Origin: Chelonoidis abingdonii
Lineage: Eukaryota; Chordata; Testudines; Testudinidae
Length of the DNA stretch: 64,000 bases
Assembly (NCBI RefSeq): GCF_003597395.2
Contig: NC_133770.1
Span: 294,586,023 to 294,650,022 of the forward strand
Direction of reading: 5' to 3'
Made by a program: the position numbers and the translations under genes. The notes under the pieces are model-generated. The model did no database searches and had not been told where the DNA came from. It worked only from the letters and a program-made list of their open reading frames with translations. Shown here piece after piece: positions 33,531 through 44,131 of this stretch (positions are counted from its first letter, which is position 1; each line of letters begins with the position of its first letter).

Positions 33531-34733
33531 CTTGATGCCCACTGGCAGAGGGTAACAGTGATCTCCTGGGTTTACCAAAAAGGGTCATGTAATTTCTCTA
33601 TGAAAAGCTCATGTTGCCTTTGTCATTATAATCACTGCCCAATGTATGTGCAGATCATGTGTAAAGAGTTATGTATGTAGACTAAAAATGACATTCTTCA
33701 GGCCTTGTAGCTAAAGGCAGATTGCTGAGAGATAACAGGCACTGACACAGGGGGAGGGGAGAGATGTGCATCTCCCTAGTTGCCCATTGTGTACTGTGCA
33801 TCTTCCAGTGGAAGTCTAGCTGCATATTGAGTTAAAGACCAAAGAACAGACTGCAAGTGCTGCTGGAAAAACCAAACCCAGCAGGGGTTATCCTGTTTAC
33901 AAGTAAAGACAATGAATTTTGGGGGGATAACTGGGGTTTCAGAGGCACACAGAGCAGCCATCCCTCTGGGAAGACAAGCTGCCAATAATCTGGATCTGAT
34001 GAGAGGTGGTCCTTGGCCATCCTGGCTGAAGGAGCCGGGAAAAGGACTTGGGGTAAGCTACTCTGTTGGAGAGAGGGGAATGTCATGTGAGTTAAGTTTA
34101 AGCTCTAGACAGCATGTTATGATTTTGTTTTTATATATAAGTATTCGTTTCCAGTCGCCTCACTGACTGTTCTTGGCTAATAGACGGATCCTTGTGTTCA
34201 CTGTCAATATAGCTCTGGGCTGCGGAGTGGGGGTCCTGAGTGGAATCCAGTCAGCTGAGGTGCATTATTCCTGGTGGGGAGGGAAAGAATCTGAGAGCTC
34301 TGTGAGGGGTCAGTGGAAGAGGGGCTGAGCACCCCGAGGGACGCTCGGCAGGTTGACATGTGCCTAGTACAGAGTGGGTGAGGCCTGTGAAGGCCTGGCA
34401 GGGGGTGCTTGTGCTGCCAGAGGCTGGTGGGTTCAGGAAGCTGACCCCTGGCAGACACAGACAAGACGACCTCACATTAAGAGTCGGTGGTAGCGAGGTG
34501 CCTCACACTGCTGCGGTCACACTGCCATATTTAGTGAGCTGCCGTGAGCAGAGGTAGGACGTCTGCCTATCCAAGCTGGGCATTATGCCACCTAGCTGCT
34601 GTGTCGATGCACCCCAAGAGAACAAAAGCCAGATTGCTGTTGCAGTGAGCCAGCACCCAGGATAGTAGGTGGGCTCTGAGGATCTTGGCAGTAGCATCTG
34701 ACAGAAGCCCCCGGGCTCCCCCTGCTAGTGGGA
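33531..34733. other. no recognised feature
   Basis: No gene or repeat recognised. Overlapping open frames at 34204-34557 have no domain. Confidence 0.4.
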
Positions 34734-34856
34734 GTAGGGTGATCAGACAGCAAATGTGAAAAATCTGGACAGGGGATGGGGGTAATAGGAGCCTATATAA
34801 GAAAAAGACCCCAAAATCGGGACTGTCCCTATAAAATTGGGACATCTGATCACCCT
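34734..34856 (-). mobile_element. short hAT-type MITE, 123 bp
   Basis: Left end GTAGGGTGATCAGACAGC, right end ATCTGATCACCCT. Flanks TAGTGGGA (34726-34733) and GAGTGGGA (34857-34864) agree at seven of eight bases. The same element lies in reverse at 37128-37252, and both copies support the same boundaries. Confidence 0.8.
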
Positions 34857-35734
34857 GAGTGGGAGAGAGAAGCTGGCGTGACAGGCCCTTAAGGGAAAGA
34901 ATTGCATTACCTGTGACAGTTCAGTCTGGGGCATTTAACAATGTGACGGGTTGAGCGCTGTCCTAAAATCCAACTCCGTGAACTGGCCAAAGCTCCTCAG
35001 CAGCAGCAAAGGGAAAGCATGGCGAGCAAGGATGCTTTGCCGATTAGACTTGTAAAGGTTGAACAGAGACCGATGCAAGCTCTCCCTCTGCATCTCAGTG
35101 TGTGTGAGGTGAATCCTAATCTCCGTCTTCTCCTTCACCCTGGGGCTGCATCACATCCCTCAAGTGCCTCTCCATTTCCTCAGCTCGACAATCCCCCTCC
35201 CCTCGCACACACACTGAGCTGTGTCTATGGCACGGCTGGGCAAGCCGTGCTGGAAGGGGCCCTTTAGAATTCAATGACACCACTCGCTGAATAGACCAAG
35301 GTGCCCTCTGCCAGCTCCTGGGAACTAGAAACCCGCTTGGGGCACTGTTTCTGCACTAGGTTTACTCCCCTATCCTGCCATTGCTTACCACCATTTCAGC
35401 TTGCCCATGGAAGACCCGGTGTACACAGTGTTCCGGGCAATTGGTTGGTGTTCTAGGCACTATAACATCTAATGCTGAACAAACTGGTTGAGATGTTGGT
35501 GGCCACTACTGTCTTGCCTAAGGGCTCCCACAGGGGCAACTGACCTATAACAATAGTGTGGAAGTTTAGGACAAAAATTCCGAGCGTAGATGAGGCCTAT
35601 GTGTCGCACGTGGTCGTGAAGGGCATAAGCACTATGCAAAAGGGAACAGACAGATTCACATCCACTCAGTATGGCACTCTGGTTCCTTCTGTTGGTGGCT
35701 TTGTAATAAACAGGGGCTTGCAGCAGTGTCACTG
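34857..35734. other. no recognised feature
   Basis: No gene. The last 200 bases may be the left part of the MITE that is clear from 35735. Confidence 0.35.
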
Positions 35735-35955
35735 TAGCACTTCAGTGTAGACACTACCTATGCCAACAGGAGTTCTCCCATCAGTGTAGGTAATCCACAT
35801 CCCCAATAGGTGGGGAGTTAATGGGAGAATTCTTCTGTTGACCTAGCACTGTCAACATGGAAAGGTAGATTGGCTTCACTATACCACTCAGGGGTGTGGA
35901 TTTTTCTCACCTCTGAGCAATGTAATTATGCTGACCTAATTTTCTAGTGCAGACC
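35735..35955 (+). mobile_element. MITE fragment with foldback interior
   Basis: GGAGTTCTCCCATCAGTGTA pairs loosely with AATTCTTCTGTTGACCTA-type sequence, and CTCAGGGGTGTGGATTTTTC with TCACCTCTGAG. Ends AGTGCAGACCAGG, like the right end of the 5608 MITE. Confidence 0.5.
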
Positions 35956-35989
35956 AGGTGAGAGCTTGATGAACCTCCTACAGGTTTGC

Positions 35990-36070
35990 CTCTTTTAACT
36001 CAGGTAGTGGAGGCTCAGTCTTTTAGATCCCAAGCTATAGGTTCAATCCCCACAGATGACAACCCACCCT
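35990..36070 (+). mobile_element. tRNA-derived SINE remnant
   Basis: TAACTCAGGTAGTGGAGG (A-box-like) and TATAGGTTCAATCCCCA (B-box-like) are about 40 bases apart, as in a tRNA head. Confidence 0.5.
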
Positions 36071-36097
36071 GGGTGCTGTGTAATCTACTCATTAGGC

Positions 36098-36525
36098 CAG
36101 TGGTTCTCAAACTTTAGCAACCCAAGGTCCCCCATTTTGATTTGAAAATTTTCACCGACCTTCAAATCGACTTGCAATTTTCCCCGGGAGGTGCTCAGCT
36201 CCCGCTCAGCCCCAGGCCCCTCCCACACTCTACCCCTTCCCCCAAGGCCCCACCTCACCCCTCCTCTTTCCTGCTTCTTTCCAGCCCCTCCCCTGAGTGT
36301 GCCCCATTGCTGCTTCTCCCCACTCCCAGCACCTCCTGCATGCCACTAAACAGCTGTTCTGCAGCGTGCCGGAGGCACTGGAAGGGAGGGGGAGGAGTTG
36401 ATCAGCAGGACCAGCGGCCCTGGACCTGACTTGTGGACTCCCTGGAGCTGGACATGACTTGCCAATCCCCTGGAGTACACTTGTGGATCCCCAGGGGTCC
36501 GCAGACTCCAGTTGGAGAACCTCTG
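36098..36525. mobile_element. hAT (Charlie-like) nonautonomous element
   Basis: Starts CAGTGGTTCTCAAAC and ends GTTGGAGAACCTCTG, inverted ends of the type used by Charlie-like hATs. The flanks CATTAGGC and GAATGGGC agree at only five of eight positions, so the duplication is weak. Pyrimidine-rich centre. Confidence 0.65.
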
Positions 36526-37127
36526 GAATGGGCCATTGTTTCTCAGAATTAGAGCCTATAATTTGCTTTACATTTAATTAGGGCAGTTGATTAATCGCAG
36601 TTAACTCACACAATTAACTCAAAAAATTAATCACAATTAAATTAATCACACTGTTAAACAATAGAATAACAAGTGAAATTTATTAAATATGTTTGGATGT
36701 TTTTTGACATTTTCAAATATATTGATTTCTATTACAACACAGAATACAAAGTGTAGAGTGCTCACTTTATATTATTTTTTTTATTACAAATATTTGCACT
36801 GTAGATATTATAAAAAAAAGAAATAGTATTTTTAAATTCAGCTCATACAAGTACTGCAAGTAGTGCAGTCTCTTTATCCTGAAAGTGTAATTTACAAATG
36901 TAGATTTTTTTGGTTACATAACTGCACTCAAAAACAGAACAATGTAAAACTTCAGTGCCTACAAGTCCACTCAGTCCTACTTCTTGTTCAGCCAATCGCT
37001 AAGACAATCAAGTTTGTTTACAATTACGGGAGATACTGCTGCCTGCTTCTTATTTACAATGTCACCTGAAAGTGAAAAAAGACATTCACATGGCACTTTT
37101 GTAGCCGGTGTTGCAAGGTATTTATGT

Positions 37128-37252
37128 AGGGGTGACCAAATGTCCTGATTTTATAGGGACAGTCCAGATTTTGGGGTCTTTTTCACATATAGGCACCTAT
37201 TAACCCCCACTCCCTGTCCTGATTTTGTACACTTGCTATCTGGTCACCCTAC
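37128..37252 (+). mobile_element. short hAT-type MITE nested in the hAT left arm
   Basis: AGGGGTGACCAAATG to TGGTCACCCTAC. Flanks ATTTATGT (37120-37127) and ATTTACGT (37253-37260) form an 8-bp duplication. The uninterrupted opposite arm confirms that the insert is absent there and that this target is single-copy. Reverse copy at 34734-34856. Confidence 0.85.
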
Positions 37253-37439
37253 ATTTACGTGACAGATATGCTAAACATTTGTATGCCCCTTCATGCTTCA
37301 GCCACCATTCCAGAGGACATGCTTCCATGCTGATGATGCTTGATAAAAAAAAAAAGTGTTAATTAAATTTCTGACTGAACTCCTTGGGGGAGAATTGTAT
37401 GTCTTCTGTTCTGTTTTACCTGCATTCTGTCATATATTT

Positions 37440-37993
37440 CATGTTTTAGCAGTCTCAGTTGATGACCCAGCACATGTTCATTTTAAGAACACTTTCACAG
37501 CAGATTTGACAAAACGCAAAGGAGGTACCAATATGAGATTTCTAAAAACAGCTATAGCACACAACCCAAGGTTTAAGAATCTAAAGTGCCATCCAAATCT
37601 GAGAGGGACGAAGTGTGGAGCATGCTTTTAGAAGTCTTAAAAGAGCAACACTCTGATGTGGAAACTACAGAACTCAAACCATCAAAAAGGGAAATCAACC
37701 TTCTGCTGGTGTCATCTGACTCAGATGATGAAAATGAACATGCGTCGATGTGCTCTGCTTTGGATCATTATCGAGCAGAACCCGTCATCAGCATGGAAGC
37801 ATGTCCTCTGGAATGGTGGTTGAAGCATGAAGGGACTTATGAATCTTCAGCGCATCTAGCACATAAATATCTTGTGATACCGGCTACCACAGTGCCATGC
37901 GAAAGCCTCTTCTCACTTTCAGGTGACACTGTAAACAAGAAGCAGGCAGCATTATCTCCTGCAAACTGTAACCAAACTTGTTTGTCTGAGTGA
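37440..37993 (+). pseudogene. hAT transposase C-terminal remnant
   Basis: Two overlapping frames carry the remnant. The first ends near 37630 with a lysine-rich stretch. The second (37586-37993, 135 residues) has an acidic SSDSDDENE patch (residues 43-51), the hAT signature LEWWLKHEG (75-83) and then HKYLVIPATTVPCESLFS (93-110) and NKKQAALSP (117-125). These are the hallmarks of the C-terminal dimerisation region of hAT transposases of the Charlie/ZBED type. The catalytic N-terminal two thirds and the BED zinc finger are absent, and a frameshift joins the blocks, so it is inactive. Confidence 0.9.
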
Positions 37994-38350
37994 TTGGCTG
38001 AATTAGGACTGAGTGGATTTGTAGGCTCAAAGTTTTACATTGTTTTATTTTTGAATGCAGGTTTTTTTGTACATAATTCTACATTTCTAAGTTCAACTTT
38101 CATGATAAAGAGATTGCACTACAGTATTTGTATTAGGTGAATTGAAAAATACTATTTCTTTTGTTTTTTTACAGTGAAAATATTTGTAATAAAAAACAAA
38201 GTGAGCACTGTACACTTTGTATTCTGTGTTGTAACTGAAATCAATATATTTGTAAAGGTAGAAAACATCCAAAAATATTTAAATAAATCATATTCCATTA
38301 TTGTTTAACAGTGCATATAATCATACGATTAATCACAATTAGTTTTTTTA

Positions 38351-38435
38351 TTAGAGCAGCAAAGAGTCCTGTGGCACCTTATAGACTAGCAGACGTATGA
38401 GCTTTCGTGGGTGAATACCCACTTCGTTGGATGCA
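38351..38435 (-). mobile_element. Penelope-like fragment inserted in the hAT right arm
   Basis: 85 bases of the family also at 44132 and 52460: GTCCTGTGGCACCTTATAGA, then GAGCTTTCGTGGGTGAATAC and ACCCACTTCG. Flanked by a 13-bp near-perfect duplication, ATTAGTTTTTTTA (38338-38350) and ATTAATTTTTTTA (38436-38448). The hammerhead-like core is degenerate here (CCAACGA instead of CTGACGA). Confidence 0.8.
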
Positions 38436-38721
38436 ATTAATTTTTTTAATTGCTTTACAGCCCTATATTTAATCAAAGCAGAATTCAGTATAGCACATTC
38501 ATACTGCTAGGGGCAAAATCAAGATCAGTAGCTTGCTCTGAGTCTCCAAGCGCCTTTCACTTTCCTGTGACTGTCTTTTAGACTGTATACTGCTCAAAAC
38601 AAAAACTGACTTATTTGTATCCTCTGCTGCACCTAGGATATTGCTGAGGCTTAATTTAAATGAATAACATCAATGACCACTGAACAGCTGATAGATGGTT
38701 CCTCACAGGGCCATTAGCAGG

Positions 38722-39003
38722 TAGGAATGGCCCAGACAGCAGCGGCTCCAGGCACCAACACTCCACGCACGTGCCTGGGGCAGCAAGCCACAAGGGGCGC
38801 CCTGCCGGTCCCTGCGAGGGCAGCAGTCAGGCAGCCTTCGGTGGCTTGCCTGCGGGAGGTCCACCAGTCCCACAGATTCGGCAGCAATTTGGCAGTGGGT
38901 ACGCCAAATTGGCAGGACTGGGGATCTCCAGCAGGCGAGCTGCCGAAGGCAGCCTGCTTGCCGTGCTTGGGGCAGCAAGAAAGCTAGAGTTGTCCCTGCC
39001 CCC
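38722..39003 (+). mobile_element. hAT-like MITE, same family as 22178
   Basis: AGCGGCTCCAGGCACCA at the left, GGGGCAGCAAG words, CGGTGGCTTGCCTGCGGGAG in the middle, and AAAGCTAGAGTTGTCCCTG at the right. It matches 22178-22493 reversed. No clean duplication was found at this copy. Confidence 0.7.
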
Positions 39004-39684
39004 AGAGAAAGAAAAAAGCGACAGAATTCTCCCATTACCTTCTGACCACCATGTTTAAAAATATTTATGGGCTCAGGCTTTAGTCCAGCTGTGTGGCTGC
39101 CCAGGTGAATGAAGGAGTGTACAGTATCCTTGTACAGGGCACCGCATTGCCAGACCTTGTGCAGAGGGGAGAGCAGAACCTGGTAGGCTGCTACTCACCA
39201 TTCTGTGCAGGTGGGTGGGGCCTTAAAACCGAATTCTTATATAGCACTTTGCATCAGTAGATCTCAAACCATTGTGCACAGAGTGCCTGCTCCATACATT
39301 AGCTTAATCAATTAGTTAATGTCTGTACAGTGTTTTGAACATTCTATAAAAACGGTAAGTGTTGTTCCAGGTGCTGATTGCTCTCTATTTCCAAACCTCG
39401 AAATGGCCTAAAGCCCAGGTAGCTCGTGACCACTTCTCCCTCCCTATCTCACCTTGCTATCTGCTTCACTTGGGCTCCTCAAAGCCACCTGCGCCAAAGG
39501 TGAAGCTCCAAGAGCAGAGGGTGCTTGGCAATACGTCCCCACTTCTGCAATTAGCTCCTGTTGGAAATATCTAAGGCTGCTCCTGGCTGTCTTAAGAAAA
39601 TGCTGGAAGATGCACTTCCTTGTACAGGATTTCAGGCTCTGGAATTCCTGTTATTTAATCTACCGTTGAAGGCCCAAACGCTGC
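39004..39684. other. no recognised feature
   Basis: Only a TATATAGCACTTTGCATC word near 39239, typical of an old SINE tail. Confidence 0.4.
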
Positions 39685-39800
39685 ACACACTTAGGCGTGC
39701 CCTTAACTTTAAGCAAGTGCGTTGTAACATTGAAATCAGTGGAACTGCTCTGATGCTCAATGTTAAGCGTATGCTTAAGGGTTTGCAAGACTGTGCTTAC
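39685..39800. repeat. old palindromic repeat
   Basis: CCTTAACTTTAAGCAAGTG on the left mirrors TGTTAAGCGTATGCTTAAGG on the right around a TGAAATCAGTGGAACTGC centre. The imperfect arms are about 30 bases, a structure seen in ancient amniote MITE-like repeats. Confidence 0.55.
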
Positions 39801-39855
39801 TTTTTCTGCATCTCTGGTTTTTTTTCAAGCACGGTGCAGCTCGGGAGGGGATGTG

Positions 39856-40845
39856 TGTTATAAATAGATAGCTAAGGGTTAATGTTTCTTTTACCTGTAA
39901 AGGGTTAACAAAGGGAACCAAACACCTGACCAGAGGACCAATCAGGAAACTGGATTTTTCAAAGTAGTCAGGGAGGGAATTTTTGGGGTCTGAGTCTTTT
40001 GTCTGTCTCTCAGCATGAGAAGGTTCACTTTCTTATCTTCTAATAAGCATTCTGTTTTCCAAAATTGTATCACACACGGATAGAAAAAACAATATAGGGC
40101 TTTTATGTTGTTTGGTGATTTACACATGTGTGTAAGATTATGCGGGAATGTTTCAAAATTGGATATCTTTTTGAATCAGCACCGTATTCAATCAATTTTC
40201 TTATAATCATAGTCCTAGTATGGTCATCTATGATACATGAAAATATTGAATCGTCTTTTCACTTTCTTCATATTTAACAATAAAGTTTTCTTTTTTAAGA
40301 TCTTATCCTGAGTTTTTCGCCTCTGGGTAGGCTAAGGAACGAGAGGAGGGGAATTCTCTTCTGTAAAAAAAAGAATCTACGAAAGAGGTAAAGCTCTGCA
40401 GCACAGAAAAGAATTTGAGTCGCGAGGGGAAGAAGATAGAATCGATTTCCTGTTTCCATGTATTTGGGGTTTGTCCTCTTTGGGAAGTAGAGGAGACATG
40501 CTTCTTGGTATTTCCGTGATGTAAAGAGATTGCGGATCAGTAAACTCTCAGTTAGCCCAGAAGAGGAAGTAACCGGGTGGGAAAGAGAGGGGAAGGGAAG
40601 TGGGTTAATTTTCCCTTATGTTTGAGTGAGACTCAAGTAGTCTCTGAGTACTAAATGGGTTCCAGCACCAAAGGAATTTGGGGACCAGAGCGAGGCAGGC
40701 GCTGTAACTTCCTAGAGGCAGGCGCTGTAATTCCTGTCTGGTGGCAGCGAGATAAGATCCAAGCTGGTAATTAAGCTTGGAGGTTCATGCTAGGCACCCA
40801 CATTTTGGACGCTAAGGTCCAGATTTGGGAAAGAGGCTTATGATA
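39856..40845 (+). mobile_element. solo LTR, copy 3
   Basis: TGTTATAAATAGATAGCTAA at the start and CTTATGATA at the end, with an exact 5-bp duplication ATGTG (39851-39855, 40846-40850). It shares GGACCAATCAGGAAACTGG with copy 2. It is about 90 bp longer than copy 2 because of many small insertions, especially after 40080 (for example TGTAAAAAAAAGAATC). Confidence 0.85.
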
Positions 40846-40850
40846 ATGTG

Positions 40851-41695
40851 TGTATGTTTGTTTTAATTATTCTTTCTACCTATGAAATGCTGTTACTCTT
40901 AACACAACCCACACAAGTGATGGCCTAGGGCCATAGTGATGGACCTGGGTGGCAATAGCAACTGCTGTCCAAACAGAGGCTCATCATTCCTGTCTGGGAC
41001 TTACAAACAAATACGTGCCTGGGTACAGGAAGCAACTAGGGCAGCCGCTCCCTGGCAGCTGCACCTACGGCGAAGCCAATTTTCACGGTGCTCATAAAAA
41101 ATGTAGCACACAAAGAATAGATGTGCTTGCGATCGGTCAGGGAAGGATTTTCACAGTTGAATTGAAGACACGCACCTCCCCATTCAGAGATAGAAACGCC
41201 ATTAAACTATGGGGGTAAAAAGTGAACAATCCAAAATGGAACGCCAGGGCGGTGGGAGAAGGACCAGAATAGAATTACACAGCCAGAGATGTGTCATTAG
41301 CACCGCTTCCTGCTAAAGCATGGGGCACAGCAAAGATTGCTAGCAGTAGGTGGGATCCTCATGCTGTGATGAAAGTCGCTCTCTCTCTCCCTCTCTCTCA
41401 TTTTAAAACCAACGCGTGTATAATTAGTATAAACAATATATCCGTTTACCTCGGCCATTAGCAAATCTTGTGCAAAGTGCCGCAGAGAGGGCTTTGGCAT
41501 TTCTTATACCAGGTTGATATTTCACATGAAATCTATGCAGTAAAAACAAAGCTGGAGAGAAACAGATGGAAAAATCATAAGGAAGAGAAACTAACGTGAG
41601 CAGAAAGCCGTTTTATCCTGACTGCTCCCTTGAAAATTAAAAAGGGATTTAGCTTGTATACGCTACATATACTGACATAGTCAGTGAGGTCTTCT
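40851..41695. other. no recognised feature
   Basis: No gene. CTCTCT microsatellite at about 41379-41400. Confidence 0.4.
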
Positions 41696-41699
41696 GTGG

Positions 41700-42666
41700 C
41701 ATCAGTGTTCAAGTGGTTGTGTAACCCACAGGACCCTCCTGCCTGGCCCCGGAGCTCCTGCCCCGGGAGGCTGCCCCCAACTCCTTCCCTGCTGTTCGCC
41801 CTCCCCCGCAGCCTCAACTCGTTCTGTCGGTGCAATGCTCTGGCCGGTGGGACTGTGAGCTCCTGGGGCAGCGCAGCTGCAGAGCCCGGCCTGACCCGGT
41901 GCTCTGTGCTGCATGGTGGCATGGCTGGCTCCAGCTGGGTGGCGTGGCTGCCTGACCCCATCTCTGTGCTGCATGGTGGCATGGCTGGCTCCAGCCGGGC
42001 GGTGCGGCTGCCTGACCCAGTGCTCTGTGCTGTGCGGTGGTGTGGCTGGCTCCAGCTGGGTGGTGCAGCTGCCTGTCCTGGCACTCTGGGCAGTGCGGCT
42101 GTAGTGTCGCCAGCCACTGGTGTCTCAGGCAGTGTGGTAAGGGGGAAGGGAGCAGGGGGGGTTGGATAGAAGGCAGAGGAGTTTAGGTTGGTGGTCAGGG
42201 GGCGGGAGTGTGGATAGGGGTTGGGGCAGTTGGAGGATGGGAAACATGGGGGTTGAATGGGGGCAGGGATCCCGGGGACACAGTCAGGAATGAGGAGGGG
42301 GTTGGATGGGGCAGAGGGTCAGTCGGGGCAGGGGTTCTGGGGGCAGTCAGGAGGAATTGGTGGTTGAATGGGGCACGGGTCCCGGGGGGGGGCAGTCAGG
42401 AATGAGAGCAGGTGTTGGATGGGGTGGCGGGGGCAGTCTGGGGCAGGGGTTCCGTAGGCAGTCAGGGGACAGGGAACAGAGTAGATTGGATGGGGCACAG
42501 GTCCTGGGGAGCCGTCAGGGGGCGAGAAGCAGGAGGTGTTGGATGGGGGCAGGGCCGGGCCATGCCTGGCTCTTTGGGGAGGCACAGCCTCCGCTAACTG
42601 GCCCTCCATACAGTTTTGGAAACCCAAAGTGGCCCGCAGGCCAAAAAGTTTGTCTGCCCCCCATTG
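41700..42666. mobile_element. GC-rich composite element with minisatellites and hAT-like right end
   Basis: A 60-bp tandem (about three units, 41890-42075, each with CTCTGTGCTGCATGGTGGCA or a variant) is followed by a G-rich tandem (42120-42560) built on GGTTGGATGGGG and GGGGCAGTCAGGA words. The right end, TTTGGAAACCCAAAGTGGCC...GGCCAAAAAGTTTG, resembles a hAT terminus. Long glycine-rich and alanine-rich frames here follow from the composition. Confidence 0.65.
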
Positions 42667-42832
42667 TAGAGCTTATCATCCCGATGAAGCCTCGTTGACT
42701 TGACTGAAGGAAATAGGTGAACATTTTTAATGGTGAGGGTGATTAACCACTGGAACAAATGCCTAAGAGAAGTGGTGGATTTTCTACATCTTGAAAAGTT
42801 CACATCAAGACCGGCTGCCTTTCTGGAAGATA

Positions 42833-43390
42833 CAGTAACTCCTCACTTAAAGTCGTCCTGGTTAACGTTTCAGTGTTACATTGCTGATCAATTAGGGAAC
42901 ATGCTTGTTTAATGTTGTGCAATGCTCCCTTCTAACATTGTTTGGCAGCTGTCCTCTTTGTCCACTGCTTGCAGGAAGAGCAACCCATTGGAGCTGGCTA
43001 GTGGGGGCTTGGAACCAGGGTGGACCAGCAGCCCCCCCTCACTTCCCCGCTCCCCTAAGTTCCCTGTGCTGCAGGATATCAATTGCCAGCAGTTCAGCTG
43101 TCCCTCCCCCCACTGCCATGTGCTGCTCCTGCCCTCTGCCTGGGAGCTGCTCCTGGGAGCATCCTGCTTGCTGTGCAGGGGCAGGGGGAAGAGGAGGGCT
43201 AATGTCAAGGTGCCTCACTCCCCCATACTCCTACTCCCCGCTTGCCCCTTCTCCATATAGGGCAAGGTAAGGACAGGACAGAGCTCAGGATGGAGAGAGC
43301 TTGCTGGTCACAGCTGCTGTCTCAACCTCCTGATTTTTTTAAAGGGAGTGTACTTAGAGTACGGTCAGTGTACTTAAAGGGGCAATGTGC

Positions 43391-43424
<34 letters not shown>

Positions 43425-43851
43425 TTCTGTGTGTGTGTGTGTCTCTGTCCCTGTCTGCCTTGCTCTCTCCCCTCCCTCCATTTGTGCTGCCTTGTAGAGT
43501 GTGAGGCTACATTAACAACAAGTTAACCCGAGGGCTCAGTCGAATGCTAGTTCATCATTAGCAGCAAGGCATTCCCTGGGAAATATCCCTCCCTCTGCCA
43601 CCCTCTAACTTCACCACCTCAACCAAGCTTCACAGTCATCATTGCTGTGTACAGTATTATATTGTTTGTTTCAAACTTATACTGTGTGTATATATATAAT
43701 ATAATTTTTTGTCTGGTGAAAATTTTTTCCCTGGAACCTAATTCCCCCATTTACATTAATTCTTATGGGGAAATTGGATTCGCTTAACATCGTTTCACTT
43801 AAAGTCGCATTTTTCAGGAACAGAACTACAATGTTAAGCGAAGAGTTGCTG
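42833..43851 (+). mobile_element. Tigger-like (Tc1/mariner type) nonautonomous element, complete
   Basis: Starts CAGTAACTCCTCACTTAAAG and ends TTAAGCGAAGAGTTGCTG, which are inverted. It is flanked by TA (42831-42832 and 43852-43853), the mariner-type duplication. It is 1,019 bp with no transposase frame. The interior includes CT/CA/GT microsatellites. A truncated sister lies at 21842. Confidence 0.85.
43391..43443. repeat. CT-CA-GT compound microsatellite
   Basis: ATCTCTCTCT run, then CACACACACAC, then a GTGTGTGT run. CA and GT halves can pair in a hairpin. Confidence 0.95.
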
Positions 43852-44131
43852 TATGCCTTAGGCAAACACCACTTACGGGGCTCAATACAAGAGTGGCTGA
43901 GTGAGGATCTCTGACCTGGATCATGCAGGAAATCAGACTGGATGACTTAATGGTCCAGTATGGCCCTAATACTTATGAATGGATATGGTACATAGGCCTT
44001 CTGTTGGCTCTCTGCAGAGGGATGAATGGCACACTGTAGGAAAACTGAATGTGTGCAAAGTTTCTGGCAGAAAGCTGCATCTACATTAAAGGAATATTTT
44101 GGTAGCTGGACAGTTATTCAAACAGTCCCTT

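Larger units (their letters stand above)
36579..38465 (+). mobile_element. hAT element with giant inverted arms (foldback)
   Basis: Starts TAGGGCAGTTGATTAATC and ends TTACAGCCCTA. It is flanked by CATTTAAT (36571-36578) and TATTTAAT (38466-38473), an 8-bp hAT duplication with one change. The left arm (about 36579-37345) is the reverse complement of the right arm (about 37770-38465) at roughly 80 percent by eye, and only about 430 bp of loop separate them. The right arm includes the transposase C-terminus, so the left arm carries the same coding segment backwards. The left arm is interrupted by a 125-bp MITE (37128-37252) and the right arm by a Penelope-like fragment (38351-38435). A solo copy of one arm is at 10611-10944. 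Confidence 0.85.
42690..43980 (+). mobile_element. CR1 3' end split by a Tigger-like element
   Basis: CR1 sequence runs to 42832 (GGTGAGGGTGATTAACCAC, GTGGTGGATTTTCTAC) and resumes at 43852 with TATGCCTTAGGC, GAAATCAGACTGGATGAC and CCAGTATGGCCCTAATACT. Removing the insert restores the CR1 order, so the CR1 copy is the older of the two. Confidence 0.85.

Noticed and set aside
41575..42698. Long frames in the GC-rich composite at 41.6-42.7 kb
   Set aside because: Tandem arrays and G runs explain them; no domain and overlapping frames on both strands.
43391..43443. CRISPR-like short repeats
   Set aside because: Simple CT/CA/GT microsatellite without spacers; the genome is vertebrate.
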